Translations under genes and position numbers: made by a program
In this document: positions 1 through 12,481 of the stretch, piece by piece
How the letters are laid out: each line of letters opens with the position of its first letter
Position numbering within the stretch: position 1 is the stretch's first letter
Source: Erythrophleum ivorense
Lineage: Eukaryota; Streptophyta; Magnoliopsida; Fabales; Fabaceae
Reading direction: 5' to 3'
Length of the DNA: 64,000 bases
NCBI GenBank assembly: GCA_026724425.1
Contig: JAIUCV010000005.1
Location: forward strand, 39,653,784-39,717,783
The notes under the pieces: generated by a model
What the model was told of the DNA's origin: nothing
The model's input: only the letters and a program-made list of their open reading frames with translations
The model's database searches: none

Positions 1-1913
1 TGCTTGTGTGTATGAATGATATGAGTTATGAGAAGTGTGTTAGCATGATTATATGATATGATTGAGATGATAGTTTAAATGCTTGATTGGTTTGCTTGAG
101 GAAATGGAAAAGCCGATAACCCTATAGTCGAGGTGAGGATGAGCCGAAGCCCTAAGTTGGTTGAGCCATGTCTCCCAAAAGTGAGGTAGACTCCCAAAGA
201 GTAAGGGTGAGTCTAAGTACCTCTAAAGTATGGGAAGGCAAATCCAAAAGCCATAAAGGAAGGGGTGAGGCCGATCCAAGTACTCAGCGAACTCTTGAAT
301 GTTATCCATGGCCATTTCACATGTTTTAAATGTTTTTCATCATGTTTTATATGCTAACATGCCATACATGCATAATGAGACTTGTTGCATGCAATATATG
401 TATGTTTGAATGAGAGTTGAACTACTGAGATTCTCCGAATCTCACCCTCCCTCTCCACCATCCAACCATGCCAGGTGGCCCAAGTGAGATTAGGGATGGG
501 AGCAACCACCACCAAGCATGAGGCTAGGGATAGAGATGAAGAAGAATGTAAAGACTTTATGTAATGTTTTGTCATACATTGTACAGGAGCTATGAGATGT
601 AAATGATGTATATGATGTAGTTCCTCATAGTTTTGTAAAACCATGTATATATTAATGATGAATGTATGAGAATGAGATTTATGATGAATGAAAGAGCATG
701 GTTGAATGAGAAAGAACCAATGATAGCCTAGTATATATGGGTGCATAAGTGGGCATGGGGTAGTGAGTTTCCTCAATCTGAGTTATTAGACACTTGAGGC
801 ATGATTGATAGCTCCTATAGATGCTTTCTCATGTGCTCAAGGAGTCATAGAAGTAGAAAAACTAAGATTGGACCCCATTAGCCACACTTTTGGCCAAGAA
901 AGGGCCATTTTGCACATGATGTCATAGAATAGCCATATGACCTCTTCTAGCCATGAGATTTGACATGGAACTAGAGTATGTTTAGAGCTTTCTGGGAAGC
1001 TAGAGTTCATGTCATTTAGAGGTCTATAGCATTTTCTATGAGCATTCAAAGTTGACATCAGAAATTCGGATTTCAGAAAATCACTGTTCATTTGGTCAGT
1101 TTTGAAATCATGTCATCCGAGGGGCAAACGTAGTCCAATGGCTACGAAATTTTATACACATAAACTAGATGGTCACAGTGACTTGTAGGAACTGGAAGCA
1201 CCTCATTTAGAGGTCCAAAGAGGAAGTTATGAAATTTCGAAGTTCCTGCCCAGAATCAGACCCCCAACCAGACCCGAGGTACTGTTTCATCGGTTTCCGG
1301 GGAATTGGCTTCGTGGACTGATCTGGAGATATTTTTCTCCTCTAGCTAACATCCACATATTTCCATAGAGATAGAGTTTATGAGCATTGGATTTTTGTGG
1401 AATTAGTTAGACATTTTCAAAGTCCATATCAGTAAACTGTGACAGCAAAGAAGCCCCCTCTGACCAGTGAACTATTTCGATGTCAAACGCAGAATGAGTA
1501 AGAGATTGAGACTTCTAAGTATTTTTAGCATGAAGTATACGTCTCAAGCTTTCTAGAATGACCCAGATCGTGCAGATACGATTTTTCTGTATTTAGTTAT
1601 GAATTTCCAAATTAGCCCAGAAAAGGAGCAAAATCTGCCCATAGCGAAAATGCATGTCTCCAATCCCTTTTTGCTTTCCACAAGTTTGAAGCATATAGTT
1701 GGGATTGAAATAAGTCTCAATAGTGCAATTGAGCATGAGGAAGCATAGAGAGAGCTCAACCGGTCCATATTACTTCTAAGTGGAGCTCTACCCACACATA
1801 GTGCCATAGAGAGAGTAAGCATAAGGTAGAGAAAGTGTCTCCCTTATGAGTTCCGCACCGCCCATATGGGCTAGAGGGCACGTTGGGCATGAGCTAGAGG
1901 TTAAGGTGTCACA
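1..1913 (-). mobile_element. LTR A: partial long LTR, inverted copy of LTR G's family
   Basis: This segment is the reverse complement of 13958-15853. Its right edge, ending GGTGTCACA at 1913, matches the first bases of LTR G read on the opposite strand, and its first bases match G near 15853. By eye roughly nine positions in ten agree, with small indels. The left end lies outside the window, so I cannot tell a solo LTR from one LTR of a full element. No coding capacity is evident; the short open frames here are not conserved with G. Strand is given relative to G, since LTR polarity was not established. Confidence 0.85.
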
Positions 1914-2176
1914 GTTTTCATTTATATTTGATGCAAATGCAAGTCCAAATTTGCAATTTTAGTTAGGATAAGTCTAATTGAAATAAATCGTACAATAGGT
2001 AAGAAGGTATCTTCATATTATATACCTTCCTATTGTATATATATCTTAAGAATTAAGTGTCTCATATCTCTCAATAGATCTATCCGCTTTCAATCATGAG
2101 AACTCATTTGTTTCTAATTGTTTTCAGCCAGATGAAAGATCAACCAAGTGTTACTAACAAATATAACAACTTGCAC
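1914..2176. other. Unassigned AT-rich spacer between LTR A and element B
   Basis: About 260 bases between the edge of LTR A and the target duplication of element B. It contains an inverted pair around 2008-2038 (AAGAAGGTAT and ATACCTTCCT) that could form a short stem. I see no gene or recognisable repeat. Confidence 0.5.
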
Positions 2177-2181
2177 ATAAG

Positions 2182-2699
2182 TATACATATTGTTTCAAAT
2201 AATATAGAAGTGAATAAGATATCATTTCCTTAAGGACTTATTGAAAGAGAATGTACCAATCACTAAAATTAATATCTCAACTAAATCAAGCTAACTAATT
2301 GTATATATAAAATGATTAACAAAAATTGTAGCATTAAAGAGACTAGTGAAATAAAGGTTTTCAAGTAAAAGTTAATGGATGAAAAAGTCTAAGAATATTA
2401 ATCCCCCTAGTATTTCCTAAGAACTTAAGTTATCTTCCTTTGATATATTTGTAATGATGATCTAGGCTAGCTTAAGGTTCTAATTACTTACAAGAATTTT
2501 TCTAAACTACCTATAAGTGTTAGCTTAGCCCAAACTCCTAATCTTTGATGAATTCAAACCTAATCACATAAGTGTATAGACTCAATTTTAACTATGTCCT
2601 ATCAATAACATTCAACTTAATTCAATAAGTATCATGTACCCATACTATAACAAGTATCATGTACCCATACTATTCAATTCAAGGTCTATTCCTAACTCT
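2182..2699 (-). repeat. Left (3') LTR of element B, first part
   Basis: Aligns with 37138 to about 37655 of the right LTR: shared blocks include CATATTG near the start, the stretch around ATATCATT, and TTCAATTCAAGGT near 2675. The alignment stops at 2699 where element E begins and resumes at 25907. Confidence 0.75.
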
Positions 2700-3947
2700 T
2701 GTTATGTGTAAATTATACCTATTTAATTGCATCAAAATATGAAATTTTAGTTATTAATTTAGCTATATCTTATGCAATTTACATGTGTTTTGAATCAGAG
2801 GTTGTTGGTAGTAGTACATGAGCTTTTTTGATTAGAAAGAAAGATAATTTGGTACTCTGCATGGCCTTCAATGCAAATCACCATGGGCATGTAGGAAAAT
2901 GGAGCATTATAAGTTAACTAAAGGTTTACATAGGTAAGCTGTGTGGATTCACATGGCCATGTTCAAAGACCTTGAAATGGATTGTATAGCTAGAGGCCAA
3001 CATAGGTAGATCATGTAGTTAAATGATTTTTATATGGACAGCCTATGTGTAGGAAAACAAAGAGGATTCTATGTTATTTCAAGGGTATTTTTGGAAGAGA
3101 AAGGGAGCTTTTGGATCTAAAGGAGAGGTACAAAAGGGGGATTGCTTTTGGGAGGAAAGGAAACATTATGAGAAGGAGCCCTAGAGATATGTTGGATGTA
3201 GGAGAGACATAAAGTCTCTACCAAAGGATTGACGAAGTTCCATGATCATTTTCTTCTATACACTTTCTATTATTTTTAAAATTTTCTTTGTTTTTGAATT
3301 GTTGATTTTGATCATGAGTAGCTAGATTTCTAAATATGGAATTTAGATGAATCTGTTTATTGATTAAGCTAAATTAAGAATTCTCTTATAATGATTTCGT
3401 TGAGATTAATCTATTGTTGTATTACTCTTGTTCATGAATAGTTAGCCATCATTTATTTATTATATTGTGAGAGAATTGAGTGGTTAATCATGAATAGTTG
3501 GCCATCATTTATTATATAGAAATATAGATTGTTCCTAAGTGATTTATGATTTATTTACTTGCATTAATTCTTTTTACGTTATGGGTTTAATTTAAGTATG
3601 TGATTACAAAAGTAGACATAGACCTAATTTGAGTACTTTGAGTTATCTTAAGGGGGAAATTCATATATATTAGTGAAGTTGCCATTAATTTAATTGAATT
3701 CAATTGCGGGAGGTCATTCTAAATGATGCTTAAGAAGTAAATAAAGGATTCTATATTTTAGAGTCTTTTATAATTCACAGTTTAGTATTTTATTTTCATG
3801 AATTATGAGTGCTTCTAATTTCCATTTATCAATTTTAATTTCAATAGGTTTTCTAAATAATAGGAAGTGATTTTTGATAATTGGTATTTGAAACTCTTTC
3901 CTTGTGGGATGACTTTTAACTCATTTCTATATGACTCGTTCATAACA
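2700..3947 (+). repeat. 5' LTR of element E
   Basis: Starts TGTTATGTGTAAATTATACC and matches the right copy at 24647 (TATTAGGTGTAACTCACACT). Long shared blocks follow, for example TTTAGCTATATCTTATGCAA at 2758 and 24703, and a GATTTTGATCATGAGTAGCT block at 3305 and 25250. It ends near CATAACA, just before the primer site. The 3' edge is good to within a few bases. No gene lies inside. Confidence 0.8.
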
Positions 3948-3953
3948 AGTTTT

Positions 3954-3971
3954 TGGCACTATTGCTAGGGA
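3954..3971 (+). other. Degenerate primer-binding site of element E (Asp-tRNA type)
   Basis: TGGCACTATTGCTAGGGA lies 6 bases after the LTR end. It differs from the intact 18-base Asp-tRNA complement at 18092-18109 (read on the minus strand) at only a few positions, mostly transitions. This fixes the element's direction as plus. Confidence 0.75.
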
Positions 3972-4389
3972 AGGCATATTAATATCGATTGAAAAAATTT
4001 TCTTATTAATTTAGAAAATTTTCTTTTTAGTATTTTCTTGTTTTTCTCAAATTTTATCTTCAGCTAATTTTTTAATTTCCTTTTTTTAGGTAATTGAGAA
4101 TTATCTCATTTGGTGTTCTCTTTTAGAGGCTAATTTTGAGCTAGAATGTATACTTTATGATAGTTGAAGGTAAGGCATGCTCCATAAGAACTTAATCAAT
4201 AAATTAGCTAGAGAATCCAGTAAACTATGTACATAAAAAAGTTAGAGTCGCTCTTAATTAATACCATCGACCTATGTAAGATTTTGCCATGCCAGATGTA
4301 TATGGGTTAAACAATAGTATAGTCAGTCAATAGTTGTGACTAAGAACTTTAAAATTATATCTAGGATGATTTAAATAGTACAGCAGAAT

Positions 4390-5198
4390 GAATTTAGAGG
4401 AGGAGTACTTGAGGATCCTAATGTACCTTTGACTTGCGTCCTAAAGATTTGTGACACCATTAAAATGAATGAAGTTTCAACAAATGCAATTAGGCTTTAA
4501 TTATTTTCATTTTCATTAAGAGATAAAGCTACATTATGGTTAGATTCCATGCCCTTGTAATCTTTTGCCACATAGGATGAGCTTTCACAAATATTTTTAG
4601 CTAAGTACTTTCCATAGGGCAAGATTGCTAGATTGAGAAGTGATATACAAAGTTTCTGGCAACGAGATGGTGCATCATTATATAAGGCATGGGAATGATT
4701 TAAGGATTTGCAAAAACAATGCCCAAATCATGACATCCAAGATAAGATGTTAGTGCAGATATTATATAGAGGGCTTAAACAATCACTCAAAGTCAACTTA
4801 GATGTTGCAGTTAGAACATCTTTATTGACAAAAGATGTTGATGAAGTGGTTGATATCATGAAGAGATGGCTGCAAATCATTAAAAATGGTCTAATGAGGG
4901 CATAGAAAAACAGCGAGTGTTATGGAGATGGAGAGCTTTCATGCACTGAATTCTAAAATTAATACCAAGTTTGATTTGCTTATGAAGAAATTTGATCAAA
5001 TTGGTGTCAATGCAGTCTCACATTTTCCATCTTACTCTAAATGTGAACTCTATCCCAATGATAATCCATATAACAAATGCTAGAATAACTCTTTTGGATC
5101 TTGTGTGTTTGATCAAATAAGCCTAAATCGTAAAATATACCTAATTCAGTAACCTATAATTCTAGATGGAGAAATTATCCCAACTTGGCTTAGAGAAA
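4390..5198 (+). pseudogene. gag remnant of element E (N-terminal and central part)
   Basis: A decayed retrotransposon Gag. The translation around 4500-4900 gives LRDKATLWLDSMPL, then IFLAKYFP, then LYKAWE-stop-FKDLQKQCP, and a 65-residue open stretch at 4708-4905 (MQKQCPNHDIQDKMLV...). The same order and the L-Y-x-x-W-E-R-F-K core occur in element F's gag. Near 5150 the text TYNSRWRNYPNLA matches the usual region after the zinc knuckle of plant Ty3 Gag. In-frame stops interrupt it at several points. Element F is inserted at 5199, and the remaining gag and linker resume at 20536. It is not functional. Confidence 0.75.
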
Positions 5199-7614
5199 TG
5201 ATGATTGTGTCGTTCAATCTCAAATAAAACTAGGAAGCGGAATAAATTTTTATAGTTAATGGTGCAATCCTAGGTCATCTCCCTTGGAGTTTATGCCTTA
5301 ATTTGTTTATGGAAAGGTTATTCTAAGTATTGCTACTGAAACTTAATTTGGGGTTGAAGTACTAGAATTTAACTTGAACTAAATTTATTTGACAAAAATC
5401 AAAAGACTTTAAAACTAAATGAGATGAACAATTAAGAGAATATGGTAGCTAGCTTTTCATTGGACTCCCTAGAATTCAATTATCCTTGCCCTTGATTTAG
5501 TTTACCAAAATTGGAATTAATTCCTTGCTCTTTAGTGTATTCCTTATAAAAATTCTTGAATAACCATCCAAGACTCAATTTATTAATTATACAAGGAATT
5601 TGCAACCACAAGAATCCTTGAATAACTAATTAATTGAATTAAGAACAAGAACACACTTTAACCAATTTCAAGCACATGCATAATTTACTTAAGATACTAA
5701 TTGACCAATTAGATTAATTAATTCCTCAAACCTTTAATTGCATACAAATTCTAGTTAATTAATCCAATAACCATTGTATCAATTAACTCAAAATCAAGAG
5801 GAATTTGAAAGCAAATTTGCACATTAATTCTGGAATTTTTTATAAGCATATGATGATCAAAATCAAAATTCCAAAATCAAATTCAATTCATAAAACAAAT
5901 TAATAAAATTTCAGCAACTAAATTCCTAAATCAATTAACTAAACCTAGTCAAATTAATTAAAGATTTAATGCTGAAAATTAAAAGACATAGTAAGGAATA
6001 ATTATCCAATTTTGTAGGAGAAAATAGAGCTCAAATCTTCATCTGGGAGCTTCCAAATTTTCAGCTAGCCACCATGGTTAATTCAAGCTGCCATGGAAGT
6101 TTCTATTGAAGAAGAGTTGATAAGATTTGCATTAGCCATGGATAAATCACAAAAAAAACTGCTCCCTGGACGTTCTCCCTGGCTCTCCTCTTCTTCGTTC
6201 AAAACCACCCTTTTCTGTTCCTCTTCCTCATTCAAAAGCATGCTGTTCTTGATGAATGGATGCATCTATATATAGGCAAAAATTTGCTGAGAGTTTGAGG
6301 CGTGAATGGAGCAAACTCTGGTGATAATTCAGAGGCGTGGCTGTGTTGGACTGTGAGAGGTGTAAATGATGTATGAATCCTCCTTGGAATGCTTCTGGAT
6401 GCTTTAACTTGCTACTGTTCACGTGACTCTTTTATTTGACTAACAACACGTAAGCTTTGCATGCTGAAATCACGTTTCTAATATAATTCCATGCTGCTGC
6501 TTTTCATTAATTATTCTGCACATGAAAGCCTCTTCATGTGAGCTTCCAGCATCAGCGCCTTCAAGCTTCTTGTTTCTTCCAGCGTTAGCATCGTCCAGCT
6601 TCTTCAAACCAGCAGTTCGAGTTGGTTGCCTCATTAATCCACGCAATTCTGTAGCTAATTTCAGCTTATTATTTCAATAAATTCTCACATGCTTAGCTTG
6701 CTGTTTCATGCTCTGTTTTTCAGCTCATTTACGTAGCTTCTGTTTGTGGCTTTTTCTTCCATTAATTTAACTCCAGCTCCTGCACGTTTTCTACGTGAAC
6801 ATGCTCTGTTCCTTAGCTTCATGCAGCTCCTTCAGTTGCTCTAGTTTTCTACTGGATGTTGCTGCAATTATTCGTGCTCTGTTCTGCTGTTCAGACCGAA
6901 GAGAGTTTTCTCTGCCCAGTCCAGCGTCATTCCAGCGTTGCTCCAGCTCTACTTCTAGCTCATGCGTTTCTGCTTCGTCCAGCTGCTGTCTAGACGTAGC
7001 TTCTTCTTCTTTTCATTTGCTTCGAGTTGTGAGCTGCTGCCCGTTTTTCTCCTCCTCAACCAGAAGCAAACACGTCATCCTTCTCTTCATGCAAGCTTCT
7101 CACGTTCTGGAGCTTACTCGTGCAGCTCATTCCAGCTGAAACTCTTAGCTCGTTTTATGCATTCTGCTTGGCTTCTTCACTGTTGTATTATTCACATGCA
7201 CGTAGATCTTGATGCAGCCAAAAGGTAAAAGAAGCAGCAGCCCTCCAAGTGATTTTTCTGCCAGCAAATAAGAAAATGGAGACCTAATTAATTAATTACA
7301 AATATGCCATTCAAAAATTAATGGGAATTATGCTCCAATCTTTTCCTTTAATCCACCTTAATTTCACAATTTAATTGCCCAACAATTCTGCACAAAATGT
7401 TTTAAGGTTTGAAAATATTTAATCATCAAAGAATTTTGGAAAATAGAATATTAGAAATTTAAATCCAAAAATTCTCTTAATTAATTCAAATTGTATTATT
7501 TTCCAAAATTAACCACAAATTCAAATATTGCATAACAAATCCAATTAAGCTCAAATTGATCATTAAAATCAATAATAAATGTGGGTAAAAACATATAGAA
7601 ATTAGTATTTATCA
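5199..7614 (-). repeat. 3' LTR of element F
   Basis: Matches 18114-20530 almost base for base. On the minus strand the LTR reads TGATAAATAC...CACAATCATCA. A TATA-like CTATATATAG lies at 6266-6275 on the minus strand. About nine ACGT cores lie between 6420 and 7200, upstream of the TATA box in transcription sense. Open frames inside (for example 6795-7139, serine/cysteine-rich) are present in both LTRs but look like chance frames. Confidence 0.95.
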
Positions 7615-7628
7615 ATTCCCCCACACTT
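7615..7628 (-). other. Polypurine tract of element F
   Basis: On the minus strand AAGTGTGGGGGAAT directly abuts the TG of the 3' LTR. It is the expected plus-strand DNA primer for a plant Ty3 element and confirms the minus orientation. Confidence 0.9.
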
Positions 7629-8943
7629 ATCTCCTTGCACTCCTAGGCAAAAGAAGACTAAAGTTCCAAAAAAAAATTGGAAAGGAAATTAAGGAAGATG
7701 GAGTTGTATAGGTCACTTAGCACAAGGAAGTTCAAAGCAAATCAATAGGTTAATTTTCCAAGTCATATCACTTGCATCAATGCAGCAAATACCGTGGCAA
7801 TACACTTAAAAAAAAATGAAATGCAATGAAAGTCCCTCACTTGGATCAGTGTTTATCACTCTACTCTTTAGTGTTTAGGGTGAAGTGTTTACTCTCAAAT
7901 TTCATCCTACCCAACCTTACTACCATAAGCTTGGCAATCATCTACATCTCCACCACCAAAATCAAATGCCAATGAATGAATCAGAAGGTCTTTATTATGG
8001 TTGTAATGTGGCTAAGGTATGAAACAAGTGGAAAACAAAAAAAATGAAGGAAATTCAAGAAGCAAATTTGGATGCAAAAAAGATCATCAAGAGCATTTAA
8101 ATTTAAGAATAAGGATGGAATGCAAGTGTATTTGAAGGCCTTAATTATAGCAAACCAAAAGATATGCATTAAAAGCACAACTTTTCTTTCCTTTTTTCTT
8201 CTTCTCTCTCTTTTTTTTTTTTTTTCAAATGCTTTTCTTTTCCTCTCTATTTTATTTTATTTTATTTTGCATTTCTAATGCTTTTTTTTTCTTTTTTTTT
8301 CTTGACAAGCAACATCCAATTGGCCTATAAATGATGTGAAAAATGCACCTCCATCCACCTTAATAAGATATAATGCTCTTAATAATTGAAAACATCCAGA
8401 TCAAGGTAGGACAAAATATTCATTGATTTGGTTTTTTTTTTTAAAAGGGAAGAAGGGAAATATATATATGGCTCAAAAGGGGAAAGACAAATGGAGTTAA
8501 CACATGTATGATGGCTTTTTGGCTCTAGCTAAAATAAAACAGCAATGAATGCCTTAATCATTTTCATGCATGGCAAATGAATAAATGTGGCCTTGAATAA
8601 GATTTAAGCCAAGTTCTAAAGTAAGAGCAAGATAGGGGATACACACTAGAAATGAATAGATAATAGGTCCAAACATCTCACAGGGTAAATTGACCATCAT
8701 CGAATTTCATTAAAACAAGCTAATTGCCACTTAACTTGCATTCTCAACACAAGATCAATTTCTTATCAAATCAAGATATATCAAAGCTATGATCCCCTTA
8801 ATACTTGCAACTTCTACAAAAGCATAACTTTTTTTTTAACTGAAAAATAACACAAAACTTCAAGAGACTAAAAGTCTAGAAACTAGAAAAAAAAATCCAC
8901 TGACAAAAACGAAATAAAACAAAACAAAAAAGTTTATTTGTAT
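7629..8943 (-). other. Non-coding tail of element F between integrase and 3' LTR
   Basis: AT-rich, with long T and A runs (for example 8160-8310 and 8418-8445). Athila elements often carry an envelope-like frame here. None of the frames exceeds 70 codons and none has a plausible signal peptide plus stem and anchor, so that gene is absent. The small open frames at 7981-8178 and 8072-8278 come from low-complexity sequence. Confidence 0.7.
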
Positions 8944-8979
8944 CCCCCCCACACTTAAACATTGCATTGTCCTCAATGC
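8944..8979 (-). other. Second purine tract and hairpin downstream of F pol
   Basis: The minus strand carries AAGTGTGGGGGGGA (8944-8956 region), a near duplicate of the true polypurine tract at 7615-7628. Next to it, 8964-8979 (GCATTGTCCTCAATGC) forms a stem of 6 base pairs with loop TCCT. A matching arrangement occurs in element B at 28091-28130. It sits about 75 bases after the pol stop. It may be an internal plus-strand priming site; that role is inference. Confidence 0.6.
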
Positions 8980-9051
8980 TAGCACACAATCCAATAAACA
9001 GATAGAGACAACACAATAGAAAATGGGAAAGGGAAAGAATACAACCGGGTG

Positions 9052-11595
9052 TTAAGGTAGATCATGAAGTTGGAGCTCCTCCTTGTCATCGCTTGGAACT
9101 CCTTCGTGAAAGTGCTTGAGCCGATGTCCATTAACTTTAAATTTAACTCCCGTTTGCTCATTCTGAAGCTCAACTGTACCAAAAGAGAATACATCAGAAA
9201 CTATATAAGGACCTTCCCATTTAGAACAAAGTTTACCTGGCATAAGCTTTAAGCGAGATTTATAAAGTAGGACTTTTTGGCCGACAACAAACTCTTTTCT
9301 TGCAATCATCTTGTCATGGAATGCCTTTGTCTTTTCTTTGTAGATTCTTGAATTATCATAGGCTTCCAATCTTATTTCTTCAAGCTCTTGGAGTTGGAAT
9401 TTCCTGTGAGATCCTAATCCATTCAAATCCAAATGACATTTTTTTACAGCCCAGTAAGCTTTGTGTTCCACTTCTACCGGTAAGTGACATGCTTTTCCAA
9501 ATACCAGCCGATAAGGTGACATGCCAATAGGAGTCTTGTAGGCAGTCCTATAGGCCCAAAGTGCATCGTCGAGCCTCTTGCTCCAATCCTTCTTATTTGG
9601 CTGCACTGTTTTCTCCAAAATTTGCTTCACCTCTCGGTTAGAAATTTCTGCTTGGCCATTTGTTTGAGGGTGGTATGGAGTAGCTACTTTATACACAACA
9701 CCATACTTGCTAAGCAAGCTATACATATTCCGGTTGCAAAAATGAGTGCCCTGGTCACTGATTATAGCTCTGGGGATACCAAACCCGCAGAAAATGTGAG
9801 AGCGAACAAACTCTACAACCATAGAAGAATCATCAGTCCTAGTGGGTTTTGCTTCCACCCACTTCGAAACATAATCCACAGCTAATAAGATGTATGAAAA
9901 TCCAAAAGAAGTGGGAAAAGGTCCTATAAAATCAATGCCCCACACATCAAAGACTTCATAAAATAAAATGGGATGTTGTGGCATTTCATTTCTCCTAGAT
10001 ATGCTACCTGTTTGTTGACACCTGGCACATCTTTTACAAAAAGCAAAGGTATCACGAAACAAAGTAGGCCAATATAATCCACTATCTAGAACCTTCCTAG
10101 CCGTACGTTTTGGACTAAAATGACCTCCACATGTAAGTGTGTGACAAAAATTCAAAATAGAATCAAATTCTACATCAGGTACACAACGTCTAATCACTTG
10201 GTCACTGCATAATCTCCACAAATATGGATCGTCCCAAATATAATACCTAGCTTCACTCCTAAACTTATTCAATTGATGTTTATTTAAATCAACAGGCAGT
10301 TCAGAAGCAGCTAGATAATTCACTAAATATGCATACCATGGGTAGGAACTATGCGCAGCACACAAATGCTCATCAGGGAAATCATCATCAATGGGTAAGG
10401 ATTTTACCTTTGGAGCCTCAATTCTGCTCAAGTGATCTGCCACTAAGTTTTCAGCTCCACTTTTATCTCGGATGTCAATATCAAATTCTTGAAGTAGAAG
10501 CATCCATCTTATCAATCTTGGCTTTGCATCAGGCTTCTTCAGCAAGTACTTCAAGGCTGCATGATCAGTAAAAACAATGACTTTAGTATCAAGCAAATAA
10601 GATCTAAATTTATCTAAAGCAAAAACAATAGCAAGAAGCTCTTTTTCTGTGGTTGTATAATTTGCTTGGGCCCCATCCAGAGTCTTGGATGCATAGGCAA
10701 TCACATGGGACATTTTATTAACTCTCTGACTCAATACTGTACCTACAGCAAAATTAGATGCGTCACATAAAAGTTCGAATGGGAGGTTCCAATCGGGGGG
10801 TTGAATAATGGGTGAGGAAGTCAAGCATTTCTTAAGATTGTCAAAAGCTGTTTTGCATGCATCATCAAAATGGAAATCAACATCCTTTTGTAACAGTTTA
10901 GACAATGGCAAAGCAATTTTACTAAAATTCTGAATGAATCTTCTATAGAAACCTGCATGACCTAGAAAAGATCGAACCTCCCGAACACATGTCGGGTATG
11001 GTAGAGAAGTAATAACATCTATTTTAGCTTTATCAACCTCTATGCCCTGCTCATATATAATATGACCTAATACTATACCTTTTCGAACCATAAAATGACA
11101 CTTTTCAAAATTAAGTACAAGGTTCTTCTCTATGCATCTAGTTAGGACTCTATCTAGACTACACAAGCAATCATCAAAAGAGTTTCCATAAACAGTGAAG
11201 TCATCCATAAAAATTTCTATACAGTGTTCCAGGAAATCACTAAAAATAGAAACCATGCACCGCTGGAAAGTTCCAGGGGCATTGCAAAGACCAAAAGGCA
11301 TGCGTCTATAGGCATATGTTCCAAATGGGCATGTGAATGTCGTCTTCTCTTGATCCTCCGGGGCTATGCATATCTGGAAATACCCTGAAAATCCATCCAG
11401 AAAATAGTAGTGAGATTTTCCAGCTAAACGTTCAAACATCTGATCAATAAAAGGGAGGGGGTAATGATCTTTTCTAGTGACTAAGTTAAGCCTTCTATAA
11501 TCAATGCAAACCCTCCAACTATTTTGTACACGGGTGGGCACCAATTCATTATGCTCATTCCGGACAACTGTGACTCCTGATTTCTTTGGAACCAC
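9052..11595 (-). pseudogene. F pol: reverse transcriptase, RNase H and integrase (848 codons open)
   Basis: Long open frame of a Ty3/gypsy polymerase polyprotein. In order: RT with WRVCIDYRRLN (about residue 26), MPFGLCNAPGTFQRCM (about 95) and the catalytic FMDD (about 130); RNase H with LPFELLCDASNFAVG and TTTEKELLAIVFALDKFRSY (about 275-350); integrase zinc finger with H-x-H type residues and CKRCARC (about 490-540); integrase core with the D of WGIDFIGPF, the D of IISDQGTHF and the E of NGQAEISNRE; and a GPY/F-like module, GKLCSKWEGPYIV. It copies element RNA to DNA and inserts it into the genome. The natural start lies upstream: the frame is cut at 11596-11598 by a TAG where the same frame otherwise continues. 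All catalytic residues I looked for are present. Confidence 0.95.
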
Positions 11596-12426
11596 CTACA
11601 CAGGACTAACCCACTGACTGTCAGAAATAGGATATATAATACTAGCGAATAAAAGTTTAGAAACTTCCTTTTTAACCACATCCAAAATAAGTGGGTTTAG
11701 TCGCCTTTGAGGTTGTCGCACTGGCTTTGCCCCATCTTCTAACAGAATTTTGTGCATGCATGTATCAGGGCTAATGCCAGGTATGTCAGCTAAGGTCCAC
11801 CCTATTGCTTGTCTTCTCTTCTTTAAGACTGCTAGAAGCTTTTCTTCCTCCTCTGGAGTGATGTCATTAGCTACTATTACTGGAAGCTTCTCATCTTTCT
11901 CTAAATAGGCATACTTGAGATTGTCTGGTAATGGTTTGAGCTCTAAGGTGGGAGCTTGTTCAACTGACGGTATGAGTTGTTTGATTTCAATCTCTTCCAT
12001 GCTGAATACCTGTTCAGACAACTTACAGACAGAAGAAACAACTTTCCCAGCTTTGGGAATATTAGTAGTATGGGAAGAGTCAAAAGATTCAACAGTTAAG
12101 TGAACATCAGCATCACAATTTCCTAAGCTATCCATATCATCATGCAGAGAATCATTAGTACTAGAAAGGTTAACATCGATAGAGGTTCTAGATGAATTAG
12201 AATCATTCTGATAGGCGATAAATTCTTTAGAGTTAATATCATCATGTAAGCTCAAAAATTCATCGATTTCTCTACATAGTGTACAAAAATGAGAGTCATC
12301 ACAATTATGTCTTAGAGAATCATCAAGATCAGTGATATCACAGGAGTCAGTCAACAAACTATCCCAAAAATCAGCACTAGCATCTTCAATTAGCATATCT
12401 GATACTACAAATAGAGTTGTCATCAC
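11596..12426 (-). pseudogene. F pol: linker and N-terminal RT segment
   Basis: Same frame as the downstream RT block, separated from it by one TAG. The first half is acidic and Ser/Asp-rich. The second half carries LELKPLPDNLKYAYL, then ILLEDGAKPVRQPQRRLNP and KLLFASIIYPISDSQWVSPV. These are the typical approach to the RT domain of Athila-like elements. The stop falls right after SPV, where related elements usually read glutamine, suggesting a CAG to TAG change. The upstream edge is a frameshift near 12410-12440: homologous reading passes from the protease frame into this one there. Confidence 0.9.
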
Positions 12427-12481
12427 AGGGATGTTTCATGGCATCAAATATATTAAATTGTATCACATTGCCAGCAAACTC

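Noticed and set aside
6083..6275. Mirror open frames of 60 codons on both strands (also 18998-19190)
   Set aside because: They lie in the LTR around a repeated CTTC/GAAG composition; no motif or start context supports them.
6795..7139. 114-residue Ser/Cys-rich open frame in the F LTR, also at 19710-20054, with a similar frame in LTR D
   Set aside because: The two F LTRs were identical at insertion, so shared openness is no sign of selection. Differences between copies change residues freely, and the frame runs against the element's transcription.
8072..8278. Short frames in the F tail as an envelope-like gene
   Set aside because: Under 70 codons, over a poly-T tract, with no signal peptide or anchor layout; no envelope gene is present.
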